Assembly: GCF_000377505.1 (NCBI RefSeq)
Contig: NZ_KB898186.1
Span: 496,001-560,000 of the forward strand
Direction of reading: 5' to 3'
DNA from: Paenibacillus massiliensis 2301065 = DSM 16942
GTDB lineage: Bacteria; Bacillota; Bacilli; Paenibacillales; Paenibacillaceae
Length of the DNA stretch: 64,000 nt
Part shown: positions 1 through 8,748 of the stretch, one piece after another
Layout of the letters: each line of letters begins with the position of its first letter
Numbering within the stretch: position 1 is the stretch's first letter
Program-made: the position numbers and the translations under genes
The notes under the pieces: generated by a model
What the model was told of the DNA's origin: nothing
The model's input: only the letters and a program-made list of their open reading frames with translations
The model's database searches: none

Positions 1-2
1 AG

Positions 3-290
3 CTGGACTTCAAGGTAGCTTCACCTGAGCATCCGATTATGGAGGGGATTGCGGACTTTGAGATGGAAGAGGAGCCGTATCGCTTCGAATTCGACCCCTT
101 TACCCCCAAGACAGTCCTGCTGGAATACGTGCATGAAGGAGAGTCATGGCCTGCGGCATGGGCACAATCCTACGGGCTTGGTCGGGTGGTGTATATGATG
201 CCTGGGCATCATCAGCCATCCTTCCAGCATGAACCCTATCGCCAATTGCTGCTGCAGGCTGCCAAGTGGGCAGGTCGTCTGCCAGGATAA
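3..290 (+). CDS. ThuA-like domain protein, C-terminal fragment
   Basis: The reading frame is open to the left edge, so the start of the gene lies outside the window. The visible 95 residues contain HPIMEGI, then EGESWPAAWAQSYGLGRVVY, then PGHH, and end in a helix QLLLQAAKWAG. This is the pattern of the C-terminal part of ThuA (trehalose-utilisation-like, glutamine-amidotransferase-fold) proteins, in which a Gly-rich strand, an MPGHH-like motif and a terminal helix occur in that order. These proteins often act in sugar metabolism, but the substrate cannot be read from this fragment. The identification is by motif resemblance only. Confidence 0.6.
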   Translation: MDFKVASPEHPIMEGIADFEMEEEPYRFEFDPFTPKTVLLEYVHEGESWPAAWAQSYGLGRVVYMMPGHHQPSFQHEPYRQLLLQAAKWAGRLPG

Positions 291-319
291 CGAAGCCTGG
301 TTCGGCCCTATTGCCGTTT

Positions 320-347
320 TTGGATTTGGAGTAATTCACGGTATAAT
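320..347 (+). promoter_or_regulatory. Probable sigma-A promoter for the phasin-like/ubiB pair
   Basis: A perfect TATAAT at 342-347 lies 16 bases after TTGGAT at 320-325. The predicted start point is near 354, about 50 bases before the ATG at 407. No operator-like dyad is visible. Confidence 0.5.
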
Positions 348-406
348 ATTCCCATCCGGATGAAGCATGTATGGCTGCCGGTCTAACAGCACAGGGAGGA
401 ATAATC

Positions 407-784
407 ATGAGCGACTTGTTGAAGAGAGCAATTTCGTTGGGTTGGGGCCTCACAGTGGTTAGCAAGGAGAAGGTAGAACGTATTGTGGATGATCTGGTCA
501 AGCGTGGGGAATTGGCTCCGACGGAATCCAAGGCCTTGATTGAGAGGCTAATGAGCCGTGGAGAAGAGGACCTGGGCCATGTCAAGACACTGGTTCGAGA
601 GCAGATTGCCCGTGGGCTGGAGGAGCTGGATGTCCCGTCTCAGAAGGATATTCGTGCTCTGGAACAGCGTATAGCAGTGCTGGAGAGTCAGATTGCTGAG
701 CTGAAGCAGGGGAAGTCGCTGACTACTGCGGAAGCAGCTGTGGCACCAGAGGTACCGGTGGCGGAAGAGAAACGGTCGGAGTAA
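407..784 (+). CDS. Phasin-like coiled-coil protein
   Basis: This is a small (125 residue) charged, helix-rich protein. Residues 1-25 form an amphipathic stretch (SDLLKRAISLGWGL). The middle is acidic and the last third has heptad-like ALEQRIAVLESQIAELKQ, typical of a coiled coil. Proteins of this kind, called phasin family or polyhydroxyalkanoate synthesis regulator, commonly sit directly before a UbiB/AarF kinase in Bacillota, as here. I chose ATG 407 because AGGGAGGA at 393-400 is well spaced; an upstream ATG at 371 has no ribosome binding site. The stop is one base before the next ATG, so the pair is translationally coupled. Its true biochemical role is not known from the sequence. Confidence 0.65.
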   Translation: MSDLLKRAISLGWGLTVVSKEKVERIVDDLVKRGELAPTESKALIERLMSRGEEDLGHVKTLVREQIARGLEELDVPSQKDIRALEQRIAVLESQIAELKQGKSLTTAEAAVAPEVPVAEEKRSE

Positions 785-785
785 C

Positions 786-2456
786 ATGGCTGTTCGCGTA
801 AGGCATGCTGGTCGTTATCGTGAGATCGCCATGGCGCTGGTGCGTCATGGCTTTGGTTATATGGTTGAGGAATTAGGACTGGTGCACATTCTGACATTGC
901 CGCGCAAATGGTTGACTCGGGAAGAACCTACGACGAAGACGCTAGGTGAGCGGATTCGGCTACTGCTGGAGGACCTGGGCCCGGCATTCATCAAGTTGGG
1001 GCAGCTGGCGAGTACTCGCGCTGATCTTATTCCGGCTTCCATCGTTCAGGAATTGACCAAGCTACAGGATCAGGTGCCTCCGTTCTCTCACGAGACAGCG
1101 AAGGGAATTCTGGAGCAGGAGCTGAATATGCCACTGCATGACATGGTGTCCTGGTTCGAGGATACACCACTGGCAGCTGCTTCTATTGGGCAGGTTCATT
1201 TGGCGAGGCTCCACAGTGGTGAAGAGGTAGCTATTAAAATTCAGCGTCCAGGTGTGGATCGAATCATCCGCCGAGATCTGGATATCCTGCGAGATTTCGT
1301 GGGACTGGCTGCCAAGCGCTGGGTATGGGTCGAGCAGTACCAGCTACCACAGATGGTGGAGGAGCTGGGCAAATCGCTCATTCATGAGCTGGATTATAGT
1401 CATGAAGCGCGAAATAATGAGAAGATTGCGATGCATTTTCCAGAGGACCCGGATGTCCATATTCCCAAAGTATTCTGGGAGTTCACAGCCTCGCGCATCC
1501 TCACCATGGAATATGTGGAGGGGATTAAGCTCAGCGATCGTGAAGAGCTGATTCGTCAGGGCTATGATCTTCCCGAGATCGCGCGTAAGCTGGTCAACAG
1601 CATGTTCCAGCAGATCTTCATGGATGGCATCTTCCATGCCGATCCTCATCCAGGAAATCTGATGGTCATGGAATCGGGGAAGCTGGCCTATATGGATTTT
1701 GGCATGGTAGGTCGGCTTAGTGAGGAAATGAAGAGTCAGCTCGCTGCCTTGATTATCGCCTTGATGCGCAAAAATACGGATGCCATGATTCGGGCAATCG
1801 AGAAGCTTGGTCTGATTGATGAGGATGCAGACATCCGAGGGCTGCGCCGGGATCTCAATCTGCTGCGGGAGGAATATGGTGATGTCCCGTTCGCCCAGAT
1901 TCGGCTTGGACAGGCGGTGGATGATCTGTTCAGCGCTGCACGCAGGCACCGGATCGGTATTCCCTCCGATGTGCTAATGCTTGGCAAGGCGTTGCTGACG
2001 ATGGAAGGCGTCATTGCCAATCTCGATCCCAGTCTCAGCATTCTGGACATGGCAGAGCCATTCGGGCGCAGACTTTTGAAGGAGCGCTATAGCACCCGTA
2101 ATATCGGGGATAAGGTATTGGGCGGGGTCCTTGAGCTGGCTGAAGCACTGACTCAGCTACCGGGTCAGGCCAGACAGCTAGTCACTACGATGAGTAAGGG
2201 CAAGCTCAAGCTGGAGGTCACGGTACCTGAGCTGGAGCAGCTGCTGCGACGGCTGGATCAGATTAGCAATCGGCTATCGTTCAGTATCGTACTGCTGGCC
2301 TTTAGCATTATTATGGTGGGGCTAATCATCGGTTCGTCTCTGACGCACCAGACGACGGTCTTATGGAATGTTCCGGCTATTGAGGTGGGCTTCATAGTAG
2401 CCCTGCTGATGTTCGTATTTCTTCTGTATTCGATATTCAAATCAGGCAGATTCTGA
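786..2456 (+). CDS. UbiB/AarF (ABC1/ADCK) atypical kinase, membrane-anchored
   Basis: The 556-residue protein belongs to the UbiB family of protein-kinase-like ATPases linked to quinone and lipid metabolism. The family signatures are all present: the KxGQ motif (FIKLGQLASTRADL, about residues 68-82), the Ala-rich nucleotide loop AAASIGQVHLA (about 130-140), the ion-pair lysine in VAIKIQRPG, HADPHPGNL (about 282-290) and the metal-binding MDFGMVG (about 302). Two hydrophobic segments near the C-terminus (LSFSIVLLAFSIIMVGLII and VGFIVALLMFVFLLYSIF) form the expected membrane hairpin. It follows the phasin-like gene by one base and shares its promoter. In Bacillota the physiological substrate is unknown. 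Confidence 0.92.
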   Translation: MAVRVRHAGRYREIAMALVRHGFGYMVEELGLVHILTLPRKWLTREEPTTKTLGERIRLLLEDLGPAFIKLGQLASTRADLIPASIVQELTKLQDQVPPFSHETAKGILEQELNMPLHDMVSWFEDTPLAAASIGQVHLARLHSGEEVAIKIQRPGVDRIIRRDLDILRDFVGLAAKRWVWVEQYQLPQMVEELGKSLIHELDYSHEARNNEKIAMHFPEDPDVHIPKVFWEFTASRILTMEYVEGIKLSDREELIRQGYDLPEIARKLVNSMFQQIFMDGIFHADPHPGNLMVMESGKLAYMDFGMVGRLSEEMKSQLAALIIALMRKNTDAMIRAIEKLGLIDEDADIRGLRRDLNLLREEYGDVPFAQIRLGQAVDDLFSAARRHRIGIPSDVLMLGKALLTMEGVIANLDPSLSILDMAEPFGRRLLKERYSTRNIGDKVLGGVLELAEALTQLPGQARQLVTTMSKGKLKLEVTVPELEQLLRRLDQISNRLSFSIVLLAFSIIMVGLIIGSSLTHQTTVLWNVPAIEVGFIVALLMFVFLLYSIFKSGRF

Positions 2457-2491
2457 CCACGCTGTGGCTCAGGGTTTGTCTGATTTTTTTG
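2439..2491 (+). terminator. Rho-independent terminator overlapping the ubiB stop codon
   Basis: An 18-bp stem (with several G-T pairs) forms between bases 2439-2456, which include the last codons and the TGA stop, and bases 2469-2486. It encloses a 12-base loop and runs straight into seven T residues. Confidence 0.8.
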
Positions 2492-2723
2492 TAGCATGGG
2501 CCTGGACTCAGGAAAGTTTCAGTCTATACCTGTATAGATGAAGAAATGTAGAGAGTTTTCATTTAATAGAGGGTACAGCTGCACGAATAATAGAGGTGTA
2601 CATCACGAAGAGATAATTTATACGATGCTTGAAATAGTTAGAATTTTAGTGATTAATAGAGTATTCAGGAGGAAAGTAGGGATTTGGTTCGATGGATAAC
2701 TCATAAATATACATAAGTTAAGT

Positions 2724-2881
2724 TATAATGGTGGACTGAACATAACGGGTAGAAGGTCTGAGAGGGGCCTTCAAAAAATGAAGATCGGATAGGATTGCAG
2801 CACGGCATACCTGCACCGAACTGCAGAGGGCAATCCATTCAACCGGTTCAGCTATATTCAAGGAGGGTAACTTAAGAATCT
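2724..2881 (+). promoter_or_regulatory. Promoter and structured 5' leader of the SulP gene
   Basis: TATAAT at 2724-2729 is a perfect -10 box, though no good -35 box is visible upstream. The roughly 145-base leader that would follow contains a 7-bp hairpin (GAAGGTC at 2751-2757 with GGCCTTC at 2765-2771) and a second, larger hairpin (GGATTGC at about 2791-2797 with GCAATCC at about 2829-2835). The strong ribosome binding site AAGGAGGG lies near 2861-2868, rather far (about 13 bases) from the ATG. I do not recognise the fold as a known riboswitch class. The rest of the 2457-2881 gap shows no gene. Confidence 0.4.
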
Positions 2882-4324
2882 ATGAAACTCAGACAACAAT
2901 GGCTCGGTAATATCCGGGCCGACATATTGGCAGGAATGACAGTCGCACTCGCGCTTATTCCTGAAGCTATTGCCTTTTCCATCATTGCAGGTGTGGACCC
3001 GATGGTCGGTCTATATGCCTCGATCTCGATCGCTATCGTTATCTCCATTGCTGGAGGTCGACCAGCCATGATCTCGGCGGCTACAGGCGCCATGGCCGTC
3101 CTGATGGTCGGTCTGGTGAAGGATCACGGAGTGGAGTATTTGTTCGCGACTACGATTCTGACCGGCATTATTCAGTTTGTACTGGGCCTATTCAAGGTTG
3201 GACGCTTCATCACCTTTGTCCCACAATCCGTCATTACCGGCTTTGTGAACGCGCTGGCCATACTGATCTTCATGGCGCAGCTGGTTCATTTCCAGGGGGC
3301 AGGCTGGGTGATGTATGCGATGGTTGCGGGTACACTGGCGATCATATATATTCTGCCACGCTTCATTAAGGCCGTCCCGGCTCCATTAGTGGCAATCATT
3401 GTCATGACCATTCTTACCGCGCTTCTGAATCTCGATATCAAGCGTGTCGGTGACATGGGTGCTCTAACGAACACCTTGCCTATGTTCCATCTTCCACAGA
3501 TCGAGTGGACAATGCAGACTTTGAGTATTATTGCTCCATATGCCTTTACGATGGCTCTTGTCGGATTGCTCGAATCCTTGCTTACCGCTACGATTGTTGA
3601 TGAAATGACGGATACCCGCAGTAGCAAGAACCGTGAGGTGCGCGGGCAGGGGATCGCGAATGTGGTTACAGGCTTTTTCGGCGGGATGGCAGGCTGTGCT
3701 ATGATCGGGCAGTCTGTTATTAACGTGAAGTCGGGTGCTCGCGGGAGACTGTCTACACTGACGGCGGGAGTGTTCCTGGCCTTCCTGTTGCTTGTATTAG
3801 GCAGTGTGGTGAAGCAGATTCCAATGGGGGCCTTGGTGGGCGTGATGTTCATGGTGTGTATTGGGACCTTCAATTGGAAATCCATTACGACGATTCACCG
3901 GGTACCGCGTGCAGAGGCGTTAATTATGGTCATCACTGTAGCCATCGTCGTCTACACACATGATCTGTCCAAAGGTGTCATGGTGGGTGTGCTACTCAGT
4001 GCCCTGAACTTCGGCTGGAGCATGGCCAAGATCAAGGTACACGTACGTAGCGATGAGGAGCTAAAGGTATATGAAGTGTCTGGCCCGATGTTCTTCGGAT
4101 CGGCTTCGCATTTTCTAGAGCATTTTAGCCCGGCACAGGACCCTGCACAGATTGAGATTAACTTCACGCGCTCTCACATCTGGGACCACTCCGCTGTCAC
4201 GGCCATTGGCAAGGTGCTGAATAAGTACGAAGAGACAGGCCGTAAAGTGGAGCTTACGGGATTGAACGAGGAGAGCCGGAATCTTCTGAGTCGGATGGAC
4301 CTCCGCTCTTTATCTGGCCACTAG
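2882..4324 (+). CDS. SulP-family anion (sulfate/bicarbonate) transporter with STAS domain
   Basis: The protein has 480 residues. It opens with the SulP signature: [20 protein letters not shown], then [20 protein letters not shown], then SAATGAMAV. About ten hydrophobic segments follow. The last 90 residues (from about 385) are a soluble STAS-like domain ([18 protein letters not shown], then ITINF-like [17 protein letters not shown]). SulP proteins carry sulfate, bicarbonate or other oxyanions across the plasma membrane, often with sodium or protons. The BicA-like bicarbonate branch is possible, because the protein is short and has no sulfate genes nearby, but the substrate cannot be fixed from sequence. 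It is monocistronic behind a structured leader. Confidence 0.85.
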   Translation: MKLRQQWLGNIRADILAGMTVALALIPEAIAFSIIAGVDPMVGLYASISIAIVISIAGGRPAMISAATGAMAVLMVGLVKDHGVEYLFATTILTGIIQFVLGLFKVGRFITFVPQSVITGFVNALAILIFMAQLVHFQGAGWVMYAMVAGTLAIIYILPRFIKAVPAPLVAIIVMTILTALLNLDIKRVGDMGALTNTLPMFHLPQIEWTMQTLSIIAPYAFTMALVGLLESLLTATIVDEMTDTRSSKNREVRGQGIANVVTGFFGGMAGCAMIGQSVINVKSGARGRLSTLTAGVFLAFLLLVLGSVVKQIPMGALVGVMFMVCIGTFNWKSITTIHRVPRAEALIMVITVAIVVYTHDLSKGVMVGVLLSALNFGWSMAKIKVHVRSDEELKVYEVSGPMFFGSASHFLEHFSPAQDPAQIEINFTRSHIWDHSAVTAIGKVLNKYEETGRKVELTGLNEESRNLLSRMDLRSLSGH

Positions 4325-4359
4325 TAACGCGTTAATAACGCGCTAGTGCAGTGCTAGTG
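4317..4359. repeat. Alternative dyad symmetry just after the SulP gene
   Basis: CACTAG at the end of the SulP gene can pair with either of two downstream CTAGTG copies, the nearer one also pairing CGCG with CGCG. No T run follows, so a terminator is not claimed. Confidence 0.3.
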
Positions 4360-4413
4360 GAGCCTTAAGTTGGAAACAGTGATCAACATCGCGTATACTG
4401 GGATCAACTTGAT

Positions 4414-4426
4414 ATGAACGGTTCAT
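4414..4426. promoter_or_regulatory. 13-bp perfect palindrome before the helicase gene
   Basis: ATGAAC-G-GTTCAT is a perfect 6-1-6 inverted repeat about 30 bases before the helicase start, next to TATACT at about 4435-4440. It could be an operator; no matching regulator gene is adjacent. Confidence 0.25.
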
Positions 4427-4455
4427 GATATATCTATACTAGATTAGGGAAGTGG

Positions 4456-6099
4456 TTGAGTTTGAGTAATAATTTTGCTTCATTAGGTATACAGTCTCAT
4501 TGGGTAGATGCTCTGAAGGAGCAAGGCATTGCGGCGCCAACGCCAGTACAGCGTCAATCTATTCCCCAGCTAATGGCCGGGAAAGACGTCATTGCAGAAG
4601 CACATACCGGAACAGGGAAGACGCTCGCCTTCCTCCTGCCTATTTTTGAGCAGATCGAGCGGAGCAAGCGTTATCCGCAAGCACTTATTATTGCACCTAC
4701 GCGTGAGCTGGCCTTGCAGATTACAGAGGAAGCCAAGCGTCTGGCTGCTACGACCGAGGGAATCTCCTTGCTAGCAGTATACGGAGGACAGGATGTGGAG
4801 CGACAGCTGCGTAAGCTCGAAGGTGGTGCGCAACTGGTCATTGGCACACCTGGGCGTCTGCTGGATCATATGCGGAGAGAATCACTGAAGCTGGGCGGCC
4901 TGAAGATGCTGGTGCTGGACGAAGCCGATCAGATGCTTCATATGGGCTTCCTGAATGAGGTCGAGACCATTATTCAAGCGACTCCTGGGCAAAGACAGAC
5001 TATGTTGTTCTCGGCGACAATGCCACCTGCGGTGCGCAAGCTTGCAAGAGCATATATGAATACCCCTGTAGATGTAAAAGTCGAAGCCGCATCACCGGTG
5101 CCTGTGCGGCAGATTCGACAGCTGGTGGTGGAGTGCACGGATCGTACTCGGCAGAAGGCACTTGTGGACATGATCAATGCCCATCGTCCTTATCTGGCTG
5201 TGATCTTCTGCCGCACGAAGCGGCGGGCGGCCAAGCTGAATGAAGAGCTGCAAGCCATGGGCTATAAGAGTGGTGAGCTGCATGGGGATCTGTCGCAGAA
5301 TAAGCGGGAGCAGGTCATGAAGGCGTTCCGTGAAGCGAAGCTTGAGCTGCTGGTCGCTACCGATGTCGCTGCTCGGGGTCTGGATGTGGAAGGCGTCACT
5401 CATGTGTTCAACTATGATATGCCACAGGATGCCGAGAGCTATATTCACCGGATCGGTCGTACTGGACGTGCTGGTGGCAAAGGGGTAGCTGTCACTTTCG
5501 CAGCTCCGGGAGATATGCAGACACTGCGGATCATTCAGAAGACAGCGGGACTAGAGTTCTCGAGGGCGGAATGGTCTGGATCAAGCCGCAAGGAGTCTGA
5601 ATCAGATTCGGAGTCCTTCGGACAAGTTAGCCGCCGTGAATCGCGCCGTGATGGCTCAGGGCCGAGTCGTAGACACGGAGGCCGTGATAGCTCAGGTCGA
5701 GGACAAGGAAGCCGAGATAGCCGAGGCCGTGCGTCATCCTCCTCTCATCGGGAGAGGGATTCACGTCGGGGCTCAAGCTCAAGCCAAGGACGAGGTCAAG
5801 CTCAGGGTCAAGGTCGCGGTCAAGGTGATGGTCAAGGCCAAGGTCAAGGTCGCAGTCAAGGTCGCAGTCAAGGTCAAGGTCAAGGTCAAGGTCGTGGCAA
5901 GCAAGATGTGCGTAGCTTCGAACGCGCTAGCCGTACAGAATCCGGGCAGAGTGAACGTTCGGGGCAAGGTCGAGTAGGCCGGGGCAGTCGTGGTGGTCAG
6001 AGCAGTCAGGGCAACCGAGGCAGTCAAGGTGGCCAGGGTAGCACCTCTCGCGGACGTGGTGGTCAAGCAGGAGGCCGTCGAGGGGCAAGAGGTAGATAG
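4456..6099 (+). CDS. DEAD-box ATP-dependent RNA helicase with Gly/Gln/Arg-rich tail
   Basis: The first 370 residues are a complete DEAD-box core. In order they show a Q motif (TPVQRQSIP), Walker A AHTGTGKT, PTRELA, GG, TPGRLLDHM, VLDEADQM, FSATMP, the second RecA domain with VIFCRTKRRA, VATDVAARGLDVEGV and HRIGRTGRAG. The remaining 170 residues are low-complexity RGG, RDS and repeated GQ dipeptides, as in cold-shock helicases of the CshA type, where such tails bind RNA. The gene starts with TTG at 4456 or 4462; AGGGA at 4446-4450 spaces better with the second. The tail is encoded by a tandem DNA repeat and could vary in length between strains. Likely roles are mRNA decay or ribosome assembly. 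Confidence 0.93.
   Translation: MSLSNNFASLGIQSHWVDALKEQGIAAPTPVQRQSIPQLMAGKDVIAEAHTGTGKTLAFLLPIFEQIERSKRYPQALIIAPTRELALQITEEAKRLAATTEGISLLAVYGGQDVERQLRKLEGGAQLVIGTPGRLLDHMRRESLKLGGLKMLVLDEADQMLHMGFLNEVETIIQATPGQRQTMLFSATMPPAVRKLARAYMNTPVDVKVEAASPVPVRQIRQLVVECTDRTRQKALVDMINAHRPYLAVIFCRTKRRAAKLNEELQAMGYKSGELHGDLSQNKREQVMKAFREAKLELLVATDVAARGLDVEGVTHVFNYDMPQDAESYIHRIGRTGRAGGKGVAVTFAAPGDMQTLRIIQKTAGLEFSRAEWSGSSRKESESDSESFGQVSRRESRRDGSGPSRRHGGRDSSGRGQGSRDSRGRASSSSHRERDSRRGSSSSQGRGQAQGQGRGQGDGQGQGQGRSQGRSQGQGQGQGRGKQDVRSFERASRTESGQSERSGQGRVGRGSRGGQSSQGNRGSQGGQGSTSRGRGGQAGGRRGARGR
5794..5897 (+). repeat. Hexanucleotide-type tandem repeat in the helicase tail
   Basis: GGTCAA recurs about 14 times with GGTCGC/GATGGT variants over 104 bases, encoding the GQGQGR tail of the helicase. 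All units are multiples of three, so slippage would keep the frame. Confidence 0.8.
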
Positions 6100-6180
6100 A
6101 GACAAGGAAGACCCTGACGGGCCAATTCGATCGAAGAACAAGTGCACCAGAGAGAATTGTATACGGAGAGGTAGGAATGT

Positions 6181-7362
6181 ATGGAGAATAACCTGGACTG
6201 GAGAGACAGATTCAAGCGTTTCTTTCTGAACAACAAGTTTGTCTTGTTCTTGCTGGTTACCTTGCTAATCGGGCTGAACATTCTCATTTTCACACGTATC
6301 TCATTTGTGTTCGATCCATTTGTCGTGTTTCTCAAAACAGTACTGCTGCCACTGATCCTGACAGGGGTCGCATTCTACCTGTTGAACCCGATTGTGGACA
6401 TTCTGGAGCGCTTCAAGGTGAAGCGTGCCTACTCCATTATTATTCTGTACCTGGCAGTGGCGGGGATCATCACGATCATCATTACTTCGGTCATTCCAGT
6501 CATCCGTGATCAAGTGACAATGCTCGTTACGAATGTTCCTACCTACACGGAGCAAGTGCAGCTACAGTTTGAGGCACTGATCGGCAGTGACTTCATGGCT
6601 CAGTTCCAGAGTGCCATCAACATTCGACCTGAGGAGCTGATGAGGCAAGCCACAACGCGCATTACGGATATCGTGAACGGTGCCTGGACAGGGGTTGGTA
6701 CCTTCCTGGGTGCTGTGACCGAGACGCTGATTGCCGTTATTACGGTTCCCTTCATCCTATTCTATCTCCTCAAGGACCGTAGGAAGCTGCCCGCATATAT
6801 TCTGAAATTAATACCGACAGCTCTGCGTGAGTCCTCGCACCGGATTATGACAGAGATGAATCACCAAGTGAGCTCCTACATTCGTGGTCAGATTATCGTG
6901 AGCTTCTGTATTGGTGTGTTGCTCTATATCGGTTATCTGATCATCGGCTTGGACTACTCTCTTACGCTTGCTGCGATTGCAGCCTTCACCAGTATCGTTC
7001 CTTACCTCGGACCTGCGATTGCGATTACTCCGGCGCTGATTGTAGCGATGGTAACTTCTCCAATTATGCTGTTGAAGATGATTGTGGTCTGGACAGTGGT
7101 CCAATTGATCGAAGGGAAATTCATCTCACCACAAATTATGGGTAAATCCCTTAGTGTGCATCCGATTACAATTATCTTTGTTATTTTGACGGCGGGTAAT
7201 CTGTTCGGGGTCGTGGGGATCATTCTCGCGGTACCTGGCTACGCTGTGTTAAAGGTCGTTGTGACGCATCTTTATCGCTGGTTCCAGGAGCGTTCCCATT
7301 TATATGAAGAGAAGGTACCTGGCTATGATGTTGATCCGAGTAACAAGATTGTGAAGCATTGA
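6181..7362 (+). CDS. AI-2E family (PerM/YtvI-like) transporter
   Basis: This 393-residue membrane protein has eight predicted hydrophobic segments and the family's hallmarks: [20 protein letters not shown] near the N-terminus, an amphipathic extracellular region (residues 105-160), [13 protein letters not shown], and the C-terminal pattern [20 protein letters not shown] followed by [14 protein letters not shown] and [18 protein letters not shown]. The family contains the AI-2 exporter TqsA and sodium/proton antiporters, so the substrate is open. ATG 6181 follows GGAGAGGTAGGA. It lies 81 bases after the helicase and may be read from the same transcript. Confidence 0.88.
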   Translation: MENNLDWRDRFKRFFLNNKFVLFLLVTLLIGLNILIFTRISFVFDPFVVFLKTVLLPLILTGVAFYLLNPIVDILERFKVKRAYSIIILYLAVAGIITIIITSVIPVIRDQVTMLVTNVPTYTEQVQLQFEALIGSDFMAQFQSAINIRPEELMRQATTRITDIVNGAWTGVGTFLGAVTETLIAVITVPFILFYLLKDRRKLPAYILKLIPTALRESSHRIMTEMNHQVSSYIRGQIIVSFCIGVLLYIGYLIIGLDYSLTLAAIAAFTSIVPYLGPAIAITPALIVAMVTSPIMLLKMIVVWTVVQLIEGKFISPQIMGKSLSVHPITIIFVILTAGNLFGVVGIILAVPGYAVLKVVVTHLYRWFQERSHLYEEKVPGYDVDPSNKIVKH

Positions 7363-7441
7363 TGCAGTTTCAGCGGCTACATTACATCTCACTTCAGTTG
7401 CCACATGCTCTGCTATCGTAAAATGAGCACTTTTTCCAATA

Positions 7442-7473
7442 GAGCCTTCTGCCTTGAGCAGGAGGCTTCTTTT
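7442..7473 (+). terminator. Rho-independent terminator after the AI-2E gene
   Basis: A 10-bp stem AGCCTTCTGC / GCAGGAGGCT (7443-7452 with 7458-7467) with a five-base loop is followed by TCTTTT. It is 80 bases beyond the stop codon. Confidence 0.85.
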
Positions 7474-7610
7474 GTATGGATAAGAAAACACGTGAACTCA
7501 GGCATACTATTGTTTAGACCAAATATGATTAAGCTTGAATGCTCTGGAAGCTTCTGGTTAGCAGAAAGCAGGGAAGCCCTAGAATGGATGCAAAAAAATG
7601 TCCGTGGCTA

Positions 7611-7640
7611 TTGACACTTGATAATGATTATCAGTATCTT
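7611..7640 (+). promoter_or_regulatory. Fur-box promoter of the siderophore ABC operon
   Basis: TTGACA (7611-7616) and TATCTT (7635-7640) are 18 bases apart. The spacer holds GATAATGATTATCAGTATC (7620-7638), which differs from the classical 19-bp Fur box at only one position. Repressor binding here would cover the promoter, so expression should rise in iron starvation. Confidence 0.88.
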
Positions 7641-7706
7641 TAATAGAGTGAAGATGAAGATTACATGAAACCATCATCAAGATATCGTAATGAAAGAGGC
7701 TTAAGC

Positions 7707-8747
7707 ATGAATCGCTCCGCAATGAAGCAGGAAGAGCTGCAAAACCGAATATGGTCCCGTCCAGGGACTGCGCTTGCTGTCATTTTCCTTGGAATAGCAG
7801 CATTGATCCTGATGATGGCACTGGGGATTGCAGTCGGTGCCAGGAAGATCCCATTGTCTATTGTGGTTCAAGCCCTTACGTCCTTTAACCCTGATCTCAC
7901 CGATCACCAGATCGTATGGGATTTGCGTCTGCCCCGTGTAATCGCGGCCATGATGGTAGGAGCTGCTTTTGCAGCCTCGGGAGCTATTATGCAAGGGATG
8001 ACGCGTAATCCGCTGGCGGATCCAAGTCTGCTCGGTATTAATGCGGGCGCAGGGTTTGCCTTGGCTATATCCTTTGCCTTTTTACCGTTTTTGACATTTA
8101 ACGGACTGATGCTGATGTCCTTTTTTGGAGCAGGCCTTGGGGTATTCCTCGTCTTTGGGATCGCACAATTGTCGAGGGGAGGGCTCACGCCCGTTCGCAT
8201 GGCATTGGCTGGGTCTGCGATATCGGTGCTCCTGTATAGTCTTAGTCAGGGAATCGCACTGATCAATAAAGTCGCTCAGAATATTGATTTCTGGATCGCT
8301 GGGGGGGTAGCGGGTACACGCTGGGAGCAGCTGATGTATACCTTTCCCTGGATTGCTCTTGGCTTAGTCGGGGCCTTACTTTTATCCCGATTCATCACGG
8401 TGCTCAGTCTGGGGGATGATGTAGCGTCTGGACTGGGTATGCGCACAGGTGTTGTCAAACTGCTGGCATGTCTTGTGGTCATGATGCTTGCTGGTGTATC
8501 TGTAGCTATTGCCGGAGCCGTAGGCTTTATTGGTCTGGTCATTCCTCATATCGCCAGATTCCTGGTCGGTAAGGATTATCGTTGGATTATTCCCTGCTCT
8601 GCGGTATTGGGAGCCCTGCTCATGGTCGTGGCAGACATTGCGGCACGTCTGGTTCATCCCAATCACGAGACACCTGCAGCAGCGATGCTTGCGCTAATTG
8701 GTGTCCCGTACTTCCTCTATCTTATTCGAAAAGAGGTGAGGGATTAG
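7707..8747 (+). CDS. FecCD-type iron-siderophore ABC permease 1
   Basis: The 346-residue protein is an inner-membrane permease of the FecCD/BtuC family. It has about nine to ten membrane segments and the conserved family stretches DLRLPRVIAAMMVGAAFAAS, GAIMQGMTRNPLADPSLLGI, NAGAG and, near the end, GAVGFIGLVIPHIARFLVG, which contacts the ATPase. I chose ATG 7707 because AAAGAGG is correctly placed; ATG 7665 in the same frame has a poor ribosome binding site. The next permease starts one base after the stop. The operon lies just downstream of a Fur box, which supports ferric-siderophore uptake. Confidence 0.92.
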   Translation: MNRSAMKQEELQNRIWSRPGTALAVIFLGIAALILMMALGIAVGARKIPLSIVVQALTSFNPDLTDHQIVWDLRLPRVIAAMMVGAAFAASGAIMQGMTRNPLADPSLLGINAGAGFALAISFAFLPFLTFNGLMLMSFFGAGLGVFLVFGIAQLSRGGLTPVRMALAGSAISVLLYSLSQGIALINKVAQNIDFWIAGGVAGTRWEQLMYTFPWIALGLVGALLLSRFITVLSLGDDVASGLGMRTGVVKLLACLVVMMLAGVSVAIAGAVGFIGLVIPHIARFLVGKDYRWIIPCSAVLGALLMVVADIAARLVHPNHETPAAAMLALIGVPYFLYLIRKEVRD

Positions 8748-8748
8748 C

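Noticed and set aside
5779-6147. A Thr/Leu-rich 122-codon frame antisense to the helicase tail
   Set aside because: It is a low-complexity product of the GGTCAA repeat read backwards.
7405-7614. A 69-codon ORF between the AI-2E gene and the siderophore operon
   Set aside because: It spans the rho-independent terminator at 7442-7473 and has no ribosome binding site.
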